Shown here: positions 52,504-61,708 of the stretch, piece by piece | How positions within the stretch are numbered: position 1 is the first letter of the stretch | Layout: every line of letters begins with the position of its first letter | Source of the DNA: Planctobacterium sp047947135 | GTDB taxonomy: Bacteria > Pseudomonadota > Gammaproteobacteria > Enterobacterales > Alteromonadaceae | Length of the DNA stretch: 64,000 bases | NCBI GenBank assembly: GCA_047947135.1 | Contig: CP170457.1 | Location: 1,612,001-1,676,000 of the forward strand | Direction: 5' to 3' | Notes under the pieces: generated by a model | Told to the model about the DNA's origin: nothing | What the model saw: only the letters and a program-made list of their open reading frames with translations | Database searches by the model: none | Made by a program: the position numbers and the translations under genes

Positions 52504-52950
52504 TTAACTGCTGAGTTTGTCTTTAATTAACTTGCTGACAGCGCCCATGTCGGCTTTACCCTGAACCTTGGGTTTGAGCCACCCCATCACTTTGCCCATG
52601 TCTTGCATGCCTTGGGCGGATGTGGCCGTCATTGCGTCAGCGATTAGTGAGCTAAGTTCATCCTCACTCAACGGTTGCGGTAAAAAAGAATGCAAAACTT
52701 CAATTTCTTGCTGCTCTTGTGATGCCAAATCATCACGACCAGCCGATTCAAACTGTTGTTTGTCATCATTGCGTTGCTTTACCATTTTGGTAAGTATAGC
52801 AAGCACGTCAGCTTCCTGAAGTTCTGTCTGACCGTCAATTTCTCTTTGCTTAACTTCCGCAAGTGCCATTCTTATGGTGCCAAGACGAATTTTGTCTCTG
52901 GCGCGCATGGCGTCTTTTTGCGCGGATGTTAACTGCTCTTTTAAAGACAT
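52504..52950 (-). CDS. yqeY: GatB/YqeY domain protein
   Basis: 148 residues, the YqeY family related to the C-terminal domain of GatB: SLKEQLTSAQKDAMRARDKIRLGTIRMALAEVKQREID, FLPQPLSEDELSSLIADAM and QDMGKVMGWLKPKVQGKADMGAVSKLIKDKL. In GatB this fold contacts tRNA; the stand-alone protein has no firm role. It lies between rpsU and dnaG, the common order in non-enteric gammaproteobacteria. Confidence 0.95.
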   Translation of the reverse strand: MSLKEQLTSAQKDAMRARDKIRLGTIRMALAEVKQREIDGQTELQEADVLAILTKMVKQRNDDKQQFESAGRDDLASQEQQEIEVLHSFLPQPLSEDELSSLIADAMTATSAQGMQDMGKVMGWLKPKVQGKADMGAVSKLIKDKLSS

Positions 52951-52975
52951 AGCAATTAATGTTCGCTAGCTTGGT

Positions 52976-53191
52976 TTAGTACAGTTTAATTCTGCGAGAG
53001 TTTTCACGCGCCACTTTTTTCATATGACGTTTTTTAGCAGCTGCTTTCTTACGCTTACGTTCCCAGGTAGGCTTTTCGAAGAACTCACGACGACGAACTT
53101 CAGACAATACACCTGCTTTCTCACAAGAACGCTTAAAACGACGCAATGCAACGTCAAACGGCTCGTTCTCTCTCACTTTCACTATTGGCAT
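52976..53191 (-). CDS. rpsU: 30S ribosomal protein S21
   Basis: 71 residues, nearly the standard bS21 sequence: PIVKVRENEPFDVALRRFKRSCEKAGVLSEVRRREFFEKPTWERKRKKAAAKKRHMKK. It binds the platform of the 30S subunit and supports initiation. A GAGGTGAGA site precedes the ATG. First gene of the rpsU-yqeY-dnaG row; promoter lies in the 53192-53432 divergent region with tsaD, but hexamers are not clear enough to assign. Confidence 0.98.
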   Translation of the reverse strand: MPIVKVRENEPFDVALRRFKRSCEKAGVLSEVRRREFFEKPTWERKRKKAAAKKRHMKKVARENSRRIKLY

Positions 53192-53432
53192 TAAAATCTC
53201 ACCTCAAATCAATTTGTTACAATCGGCCAGTACAAAAAATAATCGGCACGGTTAAAAATGGTGCGCAATTCTAATCATATCTGCGGGCAATGTAAAGCAA
53301 ACCTTAGGCTGATATATAAAATAATTGTGCAAAAATTAACAACAGAATAATCGTTAAAATAACGGAAAACTGGTTTGTACAGTGAAATTCGGTACAATCC
53401 TGCGGTTATTGTTCAACGGTTTAAATATACGC

Positions 53433-54476
53433 ATGAAAGTACTGGGGATAGAAACATCCTGTGATGAAACTGGGATCGCGGTCTATGATACCGATAAAGG
53501 ATTATTATCCCATGCCTTATATAGTCAGGTAAAACTGCACGCAGACTACGGTGGTGTTGTCCCGGAGCTGGCATCACGTGATCACATACGCAAAATATTA
53601 CCGCTGGTGCAATCGGCACTGGAAGATGCGGGCGTTGGTTCAGACGATATCGATGGCATCGCTTATACACGTGGGCCCGGTTTAGTGGGGGCATTATTAG
53701 TCGGCTCTTCGGTCGCCCGAAGTCTGGGTTATGCCTGGAATGTGCCCACCCTTGGTGTGCACCATATGGAAGGCCATCTATTGGCGCCGATGCTTGATGA
53801 TATCGATGTCAGCTTTCCATTTATTGCACTTCTGGTTTCTGGTGGCCATTCAATGTTGGTGCGGGTGGCAGAAATTGGTATGTACGAAGTGTTAGGCGAG
53901 TCAATTGATGACGCTGCTGGTGAAGCATTTGATAAAACCGCCAAACTGCTTGGGCTGGATTATCCGGGCGGCCCTTTACTGGCGAAACTGGCGGATAAAG
54001 GAAATCGAGACCGTTTTACCTTCCCGCGACCAATGACAGATCGTCCCGGTTTAGATATGAGCTTTAGTGGTTTAAAAACGGCGGCAGCGAATACCATACA
54101 TCAGGTTCGGCAGCAGGGTGAATTGTCCGATCAAGACCAGGCGGATATTGCTGCGGCATTTCAGGAAGCAGTGGTCGATACACTAGTCATTAAGTGTCGT
54201 CGAGCACTGGAACAGACGGGAGTAAAATCTCTGGTGATTGCCGGTGGCGTCAGTGCCAATACCCGCCTTAGGGAAAAATTAGGCAATCTGATGCGTAAAA
54301 AGGGCGGCAAAGTTTATTATCCCCAGTTGCAATTTTGTACCGACAACGGTGCCATGATTGCCTATGCCGGTGCTAAACGTTTATCAGCCGGACAGAGTGA
54401 CCCAATGTCGCAACAGGTGTTACCTCGTTGGCCATTACATGCGCTGACGCGTCTGGAAGCAGAAAGTAAAGATTAA
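53433..54476 (+). CDS. tsaD: tRNA threonylcarbamoyladenosine synthase subunit TsaD
   Basis: 347 residues from the ATG at 53433 (MKVLGIETSCDETGIAVYD, the family start); an earlier start at 53382 would add 17 residues. Metal and nucleotide site motifs: HHMEGHLLAPML, SGGHSML, AGEAFDKTAKLLGL and AGGVSANTRLREKL. With TsaB, TsaC and TsaE it makes t6A37 in ANN-decoding tRNAs. Divergent from rpsU as in E. coli. Confidence 0.97.
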   Translation: MKVLGIETSCDETGIAVYDTDKGLLSHALYSQVKLHADYGGVVPELASRDHIRKILPLVQSALEDAGVGSDDIDGIAYTRGPGLVGALLVGSSVARSLGYAWNVPTLGVHHMEGHLLAPMLDDIDVSFPFIALLVSGGHSMLVRVAEIGMYEVLGESIDDAAGEAFDKTAKLLGLDYPGGPLLAKLADKGNRDRFTFPRPMTDRPGLDMSFSGLKTAAANTIHQVRQQGELSDQDQADIAAAFQEAVVDTLVIKCRRALEQTGVKSLVIAGGVSANTRLREKLGNLMRKKGGKVYYPQLQFCTDNGAMIAYAGAKRLSAGQSDPMSQQVLPRWPLHALTRLEAESKD

Positions 54477-54482
54477 GAGTAT

Positions 54483-54842
54483 ATGACTGACAGAATTATC
54501 ATTCAGGGCCTGCACATCGATGCGATTGTGGGAGTTTATGATTTTGAAAGAGAAAATCATCAGCGCTTATTGGTCGATTTGGTGATGGATAGCGATTTTA
54601 GCCGTGCGTCTCAATCCGATGAGTTGAGCGATACGATTAATTATGCTGAGGTGGCAGAGCTTATCAGTACATTAACGCTGGAGTTACGGCCACAGTTACT
54701 GGAATCACTGGCTGAGCGTATTTGCCAGAGGCTATTTCAACGCTACCCGGTGACACGTATCGAACTGACGCTGAAAAAACCTGACATTCTGCATCACGCC
54801 GATGCTGTTGGTGTACAGGTCATTCGCCAGCGCCAGGAGTAA
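54483..54842 (+). CDS. folB: dihydroneopterin aldolase
   Basis: 119 residues. Converts dihydroneopterin to 6-hydroxymethyl-dihydropterin and glycolaldehyde in folate synthesis. Family segments: IIIQGLHIDAIVGVYDFERENHQRLLVDLVMD, SDTINYAEVAELI and LLESLAERICQRLF, with LTLKKPDILHHADAVGVQVIR at the end. It starts 6 bp after tsaD; folK follows at once, so the two folate steps are consecutive. Confidence 0.95.
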   Translation: MTDRIIIQGLHIDAIVGVYDFERENHQRLLVDLVMDSDFSRASQSDELSDTINYAEVAELISTLTLELRPQLLESLAERICQRLFQRYPVTRIELTLKKPDILHHADAVGVQVIRQRQE

Positions 54843-54852
54843 CGTCCCAGTC

Positions 54853-55359
54853 ATGCCTCGAATTTTCATTGGCTTAGGAAGTAATGTGGATAAAGATGTT
54901 GCTGCGGTTGAGGGAGCTCAGGCGCTGCAACAACTATTTTCTCAGGTTCAGTTTAGTCATCTCTATGAGAGTGAAGCGATTGGGTTTGAAGGTGAAAACT
55001 TTTATAACGCGGTTATTGCCGCCAACACAGAGCTGTCGCTAACTGAAGTATTGCAGCAGTTGAAAGATATCGAATCACATTACGCGCATCCGCAACAGCA
55101 GACCGGAATGTGTAGCAAACGGCTGGATTTGGATCTATTACTGTATGGCGAAACCATTGCTGAAACACCAGCCGTGTTACCTCGTCCTGAAATTCTCTTC
55201 AACGCTTTTGTATTGTTACCGCTTTCTGAATTAGCACCCGATATGCCGCATCCATTAACCGGATGTTCATTTGCACAGCACTGGCAACAGTTTGGTCATG
55301 GCAATCAGCAACTGTGGCGAATTAGCAACTCTGAAAACAACAAGGAATGGTTTAAGTGA
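54853..55359 (+). CDS. folK: 6-hydroxymethyl-dihydropterin pyrophosphokinase
   Basis: 168 residues from the ATG at 54853; a longer frame into folB exists but PRIFIGLGSNVDK is the family start. Transfers pyrophosphate from ATP to the FolB product. Motifs: SHLYESEAIGFEGENFYNAVIAA, SKRLDLDLLLYGE and LPRPEILFNAFVLLPLSELAPDMPHP. Its stop overlaps the GTG of uppP (GTGA). Confidence 0.93.
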   Translation: MPRIFIGLGSNVDKDVAAVEGAQALQQLFSQVQFSHLYESEAIGFEGENFYNAVIAANTELSLTEVLQQLKDIESHYAHPQQQTGMCSKRLDLDLLLYGETIAETPAVLPRPEILFNAFVLLPLSELAPDMPHPLTGCSFAQHWQQFGHGNQQLWRISNSENNKEWFK

Positions 55360-56150
55360 CAATTTTTGAAATTATCGTATTGGCAATTATCCAGGGACTC
55401 ACCGAGTTCCTGCCCATTTCCAGTTCTGCACATTTAATTTTACCCGCGGAACTGTTCGGCTGGCGAGAGCAGGGGTTAGCCTTCGATGTTGCGGTGCATG
55501 TGGGCAGTTTAATCGCCGTGATGTTGTATTTGCGCAAAGACATCAAATCCTTAACCATCGGCTGGTTTGCGTCTGTCTCGGGTAAAGCGAACGATGATGG
55601 ACGACTGGCATGGCTGATTGTTCTTGCCACGATTCCCGTTGTGATAGTGGGTTTTTTAATGAAAGATTTGATCGAAGTCTATGCCCGTTCAGGGTGGGTA
55701 ATTGTCGCTACCACCATTATTTTTGCATTGCTTTTGTGGTGGGCTGACCAAAGTGCCAAGCAACAACATGATCTGCAAAAACTTACCTGGCGCTCGGCAC
55801 TGTTAATTGGTTTATCACAAATTGCAGCACTGATCCCCGGAACATCGCGCTCCGGAGTGACAATGACCACCGCACTATTTTTGGGCTTAGACAGAGTCAG
55901 TGCCGCCCGCTTTTCATTTTTGTTATCCATTCCCACCATTTTAGGCGCAGGCCTGCTGGAGACCAGAGACTTGCTGGCGTCCCCGGAGGCCATCAACTGG
56001 ACTGAATTAATGCTCGGGTTAGGCCTGTCCTTTATCAGTGCCTATATTTGTATTGCGTTATTTATCAATTGGATAAGTCGAATTGGCATGGGACCATTTG
56101 TTATTTATCGCTTACTATTGGCTGCCGTTATGATTTGGATTTTATGGTAG
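55356..56150 (+). CDS. uppP: undecaprenyl-diphosphatase (BacA type)
   Basis: 264-residue inner-membrane enzyme that recycles the lipid carrier for peptidoglycan and other polymers. The two signatures are LAIIQGLTEFLPISSSAHLILP near the N-terminus and IPGTSRSGVTMTTALFLGLDRVSAARFSFLLSIPTI in the second half, with eight or so helices. Begins at a GTG overlapping folK by 4 bp. Close to folB as in E. coli. Confidence 0.95.
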   Translation: MTIFEIIVLAIIQGLTEFLPISSSAHLILPAELFGWREQGLAFDVAVHVGSLIAVMLYLRKDIKSLTIGWFASVSGKANDDGRLAWLIVLATIPVVIVGFLMKDLIEVYARSGWVIVATTIIFALLLWWADQSAKQQHDLQKLTWRSALLIGLSQIAALIPGTSRSGVTMTTALFLGLDRVSAARFSFLLSIPTILGAGLLETRDLLASPEAINWTELMLGLGLSFISAYICIALFINWISRIGMGPFVIYRLLLAAVMIWILW

Positions 56151-56242
56151 CTCAGGCGGGATTTTGCGGGGCAAAGATACTACCGTAAAACGATATACTA
56201 ACGTACACTCAATTATCATCGAAAAACCTGACAGGTGTTAAA

Positions 56243-56608
56243 ATGGCTGACACTATTTTTACTAAAATTATCAATCGTGAAATTCCGGCTGAAATCATTT
56301 ATGAAGATGATAAGGCATTAGCATTTAAAGATATCAATCCACAGGCCCCGATTCACTTTTTGGTGATCCCAAAGAAACCGATTGCCACAGTCAATGACAT
56401 CCAGGAAAAAGACAGAGAATTAGTGGGGCATCTATATATTGTGGTGCAAAAAATCGCGAAAGAATTTGGTTTTGCTGAAGATGGCTATCGCACCGTCATG
56501 AATTGCAACGAGTTCGGTGGACAGACCGTTTATCATATTCATTTGCATGTATTGGCTGGAAAACCACTGGGTTGGCCACCTTATCAGGAAAGACTAAAAG
56601 TCGAATAA
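56243..56608 (+). CDS. hinT: HIT-family purine nucleoside phosphoramidase
   Basis: 121 residues. The HIT motif YHIHLHVLAG and the N-terminal DTIFTKIINREIPAEIIYEDDKALAFKDINPQAPIHFLVIPKK identify the HinT branch, which cleaves AMP-phosphoramidates and intermediates from aminoacyl-tRNA synthetases. GWPPYQ at the C-terminus is typical. It is monocistronic and convergent with an MBL-fold gene; a weak TAATC/GATTA hairpin lies between. Confidence 0.95.
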   Translation: MADTIFTKIINREIPAEIIYEDDKALAFKDINPQAPIHFLVIPKKPIATVNDIQEKDRELVGHLYIVVQKIAKEFGFAEDGYRTVMNCNEFGGQTVYHIHLHVLAGKPLGWPPYQERLKVE

Positions 56609-56631
56609 CTTCGGGTAATCGGGAGTCCGGA

Positions 56632-57384
56632 TTATTTAGACAACGCCTTTTTAAATTTACTTTTCACTGAGCGCCAATGGGTCATCGGCACTTTAGGTGC
56701 CCGGTCTAACACCGCTTTATAATCATTATCAGAGAAGTGGGCTTCGCCGCCGTGTGCCAGCAGAATGGACCTTGGTGCCAGTTGTTGTAGCTTTAAGATT
56801 GAAGCCCGGTATCGGTTGGGATAAAACACAGGATAGGGGGGGATAAACTGGCCTTTTACTTTGACCATTAAATCTGCCACATACACCCTTTTGCTAGGCA
56901 CATGCTCCACTGATAAGTCCCTGTCTGTGTGACCTTGAGTAAAATGCACCCGCCATTCGCCAAAGTTCGGCACATTGTCACCATCATTTAGCTTTATATC
57001 GGGCTTTAAATAAGCGGAATACCAGATATTTCTACGAGGTTTGTTCATGCGACCGGAGACCCATTTGGCTAACATAATATCTGTCAAATGCATCAATTTA
57101 CCATCCAGCCCCCGATACCATTGCCCAGGGACATTCGCCGCAACTATTTTGCAACCTGTGAGTTTACGCAGTCTGTGAGCCGCGCCAGCGTGATCGGGGT
57201 GCATATGTGTCACAATGACAGTATGCAAATCACTGAAAGGTCGGGACAGGGAATTTTCAATAAAGTTACGAATGGTCTCGATGTCAGCTCTCGAGGCACC
57301 ATCAAGCAGTAATAATCGGTCCGGATATTCGGCCAGATAAACCGACTGAATGTAACCTTCTATTTTATGTAACTTCATCATCAC
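56632..57384 (-). CDS. MBL-fold metal-dependent hydrolase
   Basis: 250 residues, cytoplasmic. Metallo-beta-lactamase fold: LLLDGASRADIETIRNFI, the zinc motif VIVTHMHPDHAGAAHRLRKLTG, HFTQGHTDRDLSVEHV, YVADLMVKV and LLAHGGEAHFSDNDY. The family is broad (glyoxalase II-like, lactonases, nucleases); no substrate can be assigned. The start is one of two adjacent ATGs at 57384/57381. Confidence 0.87.
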   Translation of the reverse strand: MMMKLHKIEGYIQSVYLAEYPDRLLLLDGASRADIETIRNFIENSLSRPFSDLHTVIVTHMHPDHAGAAHRLRKLTGCKIVAANVPGQWYRGLDGKLMHLTDIMLAKWVSGRMNKPRRNIWYSAYLKPDIKLNDGDNVPNFGEWRVHFTQGHTDRDLSVEHVPSKRVYVADLMVKVKGQFIPPYPVFYPNRYRASILKLQQLAPRSILLAHGGEAHFSDNDYKAVLDRAPKVPMTHWRSVKSKFKKALSK

Positions 57385-57628
57385 AATCTAAATTCACAAG
57401 TGATAGCGATTCTAACACTTGCAATCATAAAATTTAAACGTCTGTTTGAATTTGCCAGTGAAATAGTAACTACGCGTGCTGGCTGAAGTATACAGGCCAA
57501 TCCAAGGTATTGAATTTTATCGATAAATACGAGACGTTCGGACTCTTCAATATAGTGATAGTTGAATTGGTAATGTTTATTATGTGGGTTTTAATTGTAA
57601 TTGGTATACCAATAATGCAAATAAATGG

Positions 57629-57658
57629 TTGACACAAGTGTTAATTATTGGTTATAAA
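57629..57658 (+). promoter_or_regulatory. sigma70 promoter of the large TonB receptor gene
   Basis: Consensus TTGACA (57629-57634), 18-bp spacer, TATAAA (57653-57658). Transcription would begin near 57665, after the upstream in-frame start at 57584, which supports the GTG at 57704. The rest of 57385-57703 shows no gene. Confidence 0.7.
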
Positions 57659-57703
57659 ATATTTGCAATTTATTTACAACCAATCCTGTGGAAGGACTCA
57701 AAC

Positions 57704-60700
57704 GTGAACACACAACTATCAACACTATATTCAGCGGTGAAGGCAGCGTACCTTCGCCAGGTATTTGCCTCAGCTCTTTGCACTGCATCCGTCGTAAGCG
57801 CAGTTAGTGTGCAGGCGCAAGAGGCAACCACAGATGCAGATGAGCCAGTCGAAGTTATTCAGGTCGAGGGAGTTCGAAGTACCATTCAGGAATCTATTGC
57901 TATTAAAAAGCAATCGACAACTATTGTTGAAGGGTTGTCTGCCAGCGACATTGGAGAGTTTCCCGCATTGTCTATTGGTGAAGCCTTAGAAACTTTAACG
58001 GGGGCTTCATCTCACAGAGAGCAGGGCGGTGCCACTGAAATCTCAATCCGCGGTCTCGGTCCATATCTTGGCAGTACAGTGTTCAACGGCCGGGAAGCTG
58101 CAAATGGCAGTGGTGACCGCTCTGTAAACTTCTCCCAATTCCCATCAGAGTTGTTCAACAAAATTGCGATTTACAAGACTCAGGAAGCCAGCTTTATTGA
58201 AGGCGGAGTGTCTGGTCAAATCTTGTTGGAAACATTAAAGCCACTGGATTACGGGAAAGAGCGTTTTCAGGTTGAATATAAAGGCAATTGGAACCCGGAC
58301 AATAGCGATCTTGAAAATCCAGGGCGGGATCTTGGCTCGCGAATTACGGCCAGTTTGGTTGACCAATTTGATTTTGGTGACTTTGGTCAGCTAGGTATTT
58401 CAATCGGCGCTCAGAAAAATCTGAGCACTAATCCTGAGCAAGAAGCCAGAACAACCAGCTCCTGGCGAGACTGTCGTAACGATCCAAACTCATCCTCAGG
58501 CGTTTATTCCAGTGGTAACTGTGACTCTGGCAGTGGTGACTTAGCGCTTGAAGTCGATCCGGACACAGGTGTTGCACCCGATGCAAATACACCATTCCTG
58601 TTAGCGCCAAGCAGTCGTTCATATCGTCAAAACATTACCGATGATGATCGTGAATCCGTATTTGCCGCCATTCAGTGGCAACCTAACGATAGATGGGAAT
58701 TCAATCTTGATGGTCAATACTCTGATCGTTTGTTTACTGAGGTGCGCAATGACTTGGTCTTCGCAGAAAACCGACGCATTGATTCACCTGAAGTGTCAGC
58801 GGATGACCGATTGCCCGGCAATTTGATTGTGACGGACAGTGGGGCTGTTCGCGAGTTTACAAATGAACAACGTATTGAAACTCATAGCCAATATCAGGAG
58901 CGTCTTGAGGAATACAAAGGCGGGGGATTTTCCGTCAGCTATGATGTAAGTGACGTGCTGACTTTATTTGCCGATTTGTCCTATTCGAAAACGGAACGTA
59001 GCGAGAATATTGTACAGACTCGATTGCAGTCCGAGCCAGTGGATATTTATGGCAATGAAGTCCCCGGGGCGGCCAATAGCGGCCGTGTAGAGACTCGAAC
59101 TGAGATCATGCAAAACGGTTCACTGATCCCCATTTTCACTGTTCAGAATTTTGACGTCACAAATCATGACCTGTATGCCGACAATGCGCGTACCCGAGTG
59201 GATTTGAACCAGTATCGCAATAACAAAATCACTGCGTTTCGTAGCGACTTTGAGTATCTGCCCGATTTAGAAAATATTCAGAAGATCAGCGGCGGTGTAC
59301 GCTTTTCCACGCTGGAATTTGACAGTGTTCCTCGTGTTCGTGACCAGTATACGTTCTCTGACAGCGCCATTGCAGATGCCAGCAACGCCTGTCGTAATAA
59401 CGTGTTTCCAGAGTCAGGCTTTCTGTCCTCGGTTTCTGGTGGGCAAAACCTGATTACCAATGTGGATCAGAATGGCAACGTTATTGACGCTGGGACAGGA
59501 AATGCCTACGCCACCTTTGATGCCATCTGTCTTGCGTCTGCTTTGATAGGAACAGACTTCGATATACCAGAACCTCAGGACACGATTGGTTCAGTTGACG
59601 TAGAAGAAGAGACCTTTGCTGCTTACATTCAGGCTGACTATGACACCATGATGGGTGATTACCCGGTTCGGGGCAATTTTGGTGTGCGCTTTGTGGAATC
59701 CGAAGTGAAGTCCAAAGGTATGCGCGGTTTGCTCACTGCGGTTTATGATGACGAAGGTGGCTTGAGTGATATAACCGAAGATGGTAGCGCCCTGTCTGAA
59801 GTCTTCGGTGGCAACCGCTATTCTGAATGGCTGCCCAGCTTCAACCTGATTGTTGAGGTCGACGAAGACGTATTAGTCCGTGGCGCCCTGTATCGTGCGA
59901 TGTCCCGACCTGATCCTTCAGATTTGGGTTTTGGTCGCAGCTTTTCTGGTTTGAGCAATAACAGTGGTACTGACGCTTTAAGCGAAGCAGTTGGTCTGGC
60001 GGTAGCCACGGGTAATCCCAATCAGCAAGCTATGATGTCCTGGAATACCGATTTTGCGCTGGAATGGTATCCAAATGACGACACGTTACTGGCAGTGGGT
60101 CTTTACTATAAGAGCTTTCAGGGGGGCTTTGAAAACACCTCTCAACTTGAGACGTTTACCGTGGATGGGCAAGCGGTGAATACCATCGTAACAACACGAA
60201 ATGTATCGGATGATACCAGCACTATTTATGGTATGGAGATGACCGCAACACATTCATTTAGTTACCTTGACGGCTGGATGAGCGGTCTGGGTTTCAAGGT
60301 GAGTTACAACTATTCAGATTCTAATTTTGAGTTTGAAGATGCTCAATATGGAGCATCCAGCGTGATTCAGGGAGGCGTGGAAGTCGAGCGTGTTGGTATT
60401 GTTGCGCCTGCCAATTTGTTTGGCTTCTCTGAACATGTATTAGCGTCACAATTGTATTACGAAATAGATGGGTTTAGTGCATCACTAAATTACAAATACC
60501 GTAGTGAATACTTTCAGCAATTTATCTCAACACCGGGCAATCTTCGTTACATTGGTGATACTGAAGTATTTGAAGTGAAATCCTCTTATCGGTTGAACAA
60601 GCACCTGAAATTCTCCTTAGCAGCGATCAACATATTTGATGAACCGAGACGTCAGTACAACCCGACAATGGATAACTTTGCTGAGATTAATGTATACGGG

Positions 60701-60736
60701 CCGCGTGTCTTCGCAGGCGTTCAGTATACTTTTTAA
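57704..60736 (+). CDS. TonB-dependent receptor, glycan-type
   Basis: 1010 residues from the GTG at 57704 (AAGGA upstream, downstream of a clear promoter). Signal peptide with cleavage after VQA. Plug domain begins VIQVEGVRSTIQESIAIKKQS and contains DIGEFPALSIGEALETLTGAS, EISIRGLGPYLGSTVFNGR and IEGGVSGQILLETLKPLD; a 22-strand barrel follows and ends in Phe. The sequence belongs to the large Xanthomonas/Caulobacter-type TonB receptors often used for oligosaccharides. Directly followed by an SDR gene. Ligand unknown. Confidence 0.92.
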   Translation: MNTQLSTLYSAVKAAYLRQVFASALCTASVVSAVSVQAQEATTDADEPVEVIQVEGVRSTIQESIAIKKQSTTIVEGLSASDIGEFPALSIGEALETLTGASSHREQGGATEISIRGLGPYLGSTVFNGREAANGSGDRSVNFSQFPSELFNKIAIYKTQEASFIEGGVSGQILLETLKPLDYGKERFQVEYKGNWNPDNSDLENPGRDLGSRITASLVDQFDFGDFGQLGISIGAQKNLSTNPEQEARTTSSWRDCRNDPNSSSGVYSSGNCDSGSGDLALEVDPDTGVAPDANTPFLLAPSSRSYRQNITDDDRESVFAAIQWQPNDRWEFNLDGQYSDRLFTEVRNDLVFAENRRIDSPEVSADDRLPGNLIVTDSGAVREFTNEQRIETHSQYQERLEEYKGGGFSVSYDVSDVLTLFADLSYSKTERSENIVQTRLQSEPVDIYGNEVPGAANSGRVETRTEIMQNGSLIPIFTVQNFDVTNHDLYADNARTRVDLNQYRNNKITAFRSDFEYLPDLENIQKISGGVRFSTLEFDSVPRVRDQYTFSDSAIADASNACRNNVFPESGFLSSVSGGQNLITNVDQNGNVIDAGTGNAYATFDAICLASALIGTDFDIPEPQDTIGSVDVEEETFAAYIQADYDTMMGDYPVRGNFGVRFVESEVKSKGMRGLLTAVYDDEGGLSDITEDGSALSEVFGGNRYSEWLPSFNLIVEVDEDVLVRGALYRAMSRPDPSDLGFGRSFSGLSNNSGTDALSEAVGLAVATGNPNQQAMMSWNTDFALEWYPNDDTLLAVGLYYKSFQGGFENTSQLETFTVDGQAVNTIVTTRNVSDDTSTIYGMEMTATHSFSYLDGWMSGLGFKVSYNYSDSNFEFEDAQYGASSVIQGGVEVERVGIVAPANLFGFSEHVLASQLYYEIDGFSASLNYKYRSEYFQQFISTPGNLRYIGDTEVFEVKSSYRLNKHLKFSLAAINIFDEPRRQYNPTMDNFAEINVYGPRVFAGVQYTF

Positions 60737-60855
60737 CTGGCTATAACTGATGATACTCAGAGGCTGTTGCCATGTGATACAGGACAGCCTCCCTTTTTGC
60801 GTAACAGCCAGATGGACGTGTCCCGATGGCTGTCCAACTCTCAGGAGAATATGCG

Positions 60856-61602
60856 ATGCCTATGAAAGATAAAGTGGTTCTGGTGGCTGGTGGGGGTAGA
60901 GATATTGGCGCTGCCTGTGCTAAACAACTAGCGCAACAGGGAGCTCGCGTGATGGTGACGTATCATGCCAGTAAGCTCGGAGCCGATGGAGTGGTAAAGG
61001 CAATTACGGATGCTGGTGGGGAAGCAAAGGCAATACAGGCTGACTTGACCGACGCAGATAAAGTTCAGCAATGTGTTGCTGATACCATAAATAGTTTCGG
61101 TAAAATCGATATTCTGGTTCATGTCGCTGGTGGATTGATTGCCCGCAAAACTATTTTGGAAATGGATTTAAGCCATTGGCATAAAGTGATGGATGCGAAT
61201 CTGACCTCGTTATTTTTAATGACGCAGGCGGTTATTCCGCATCTCTCCGAAGGAGGCTGTATTGTCACCTTTGCCTCTCAGGCTGGTCGTGATGGTGGAG
61301 GTTCGGGGGCCGTCCCTTACGCGACTTCAAAAGGCGCAATAATGACTTTTACTCGCGGTCTTGCCAAAGAGCTTGGCCCAAAAATTCGTGTCAATAGTGT
61401 TTGTCCTGGCATGATCAGCACCGGCTTTCACGATACGTTTACAGCGGATAGTGTGCGAGCCAATGTTGCCGCTGCGACTCTATTAAAAAGGGAAGGGAGT
61501 GCTGATGAGGTGGCTAAGCTGGTGGCGTTTTTAGCCAGCGATGATGCGTCCTATATTACTGGTGCCAATATTGACATTAATGGTGGGCTGGTTTTTTCCT
61601 GA
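60856..61602 (+). CDS. short-chain dehydrogenase/reductase
   Basis: 248 residues from the ATG at 60856, eight bases after AGGAG. Rossmann NAD(P) loop VAGGGRDIGAACAKQLAQQGARVMVTYH, in which the usual TGxxxGIG is replaced by AGGGRDIG; catalytic SQAGRDGGGSGAVPYATSKGAI (Tyr about 155, Lys about 159) and VNSVCPGMISTGF. Ends with the usual ITGANIDINGG. Substrate unknown; similarity to FabG-type and sugar-alcohol dehydrogenases. It may be read through from the TonB receptor gene 119 bp upstream. Confidence 0.9.
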   Translation: MPMKDKVVLVAGGGRDIGAACAKQLAQQGARVMVTYHASKLGADGVVKAITDAGGEAKAIQADLTDADKVQQCVADTINSFGKIDILVHVAGGLIARKTILEMDLSHWHKVMDANLTSLFLMTQAVIPHLSEGGCIVTFASQAGRDGGGSGAVPYATSKGAIMTFTRGLAKELGPKIRVNSVCPGMISTGFHDTFTADSVRANVAAATLLKREGSADEVAKLVAFLASDDASYITGANIDINGGLVFS

Positions 61603-61708
61603 CAGGAATAGCTGTTGTTGAATAGCGGATATTTATGAGAGCAAATAGCGTCTCAGAACAAAGGAAAAGCAGGCGAATTGTCGATAAGCTAATTCGCCCC
61701 TGTAACGA

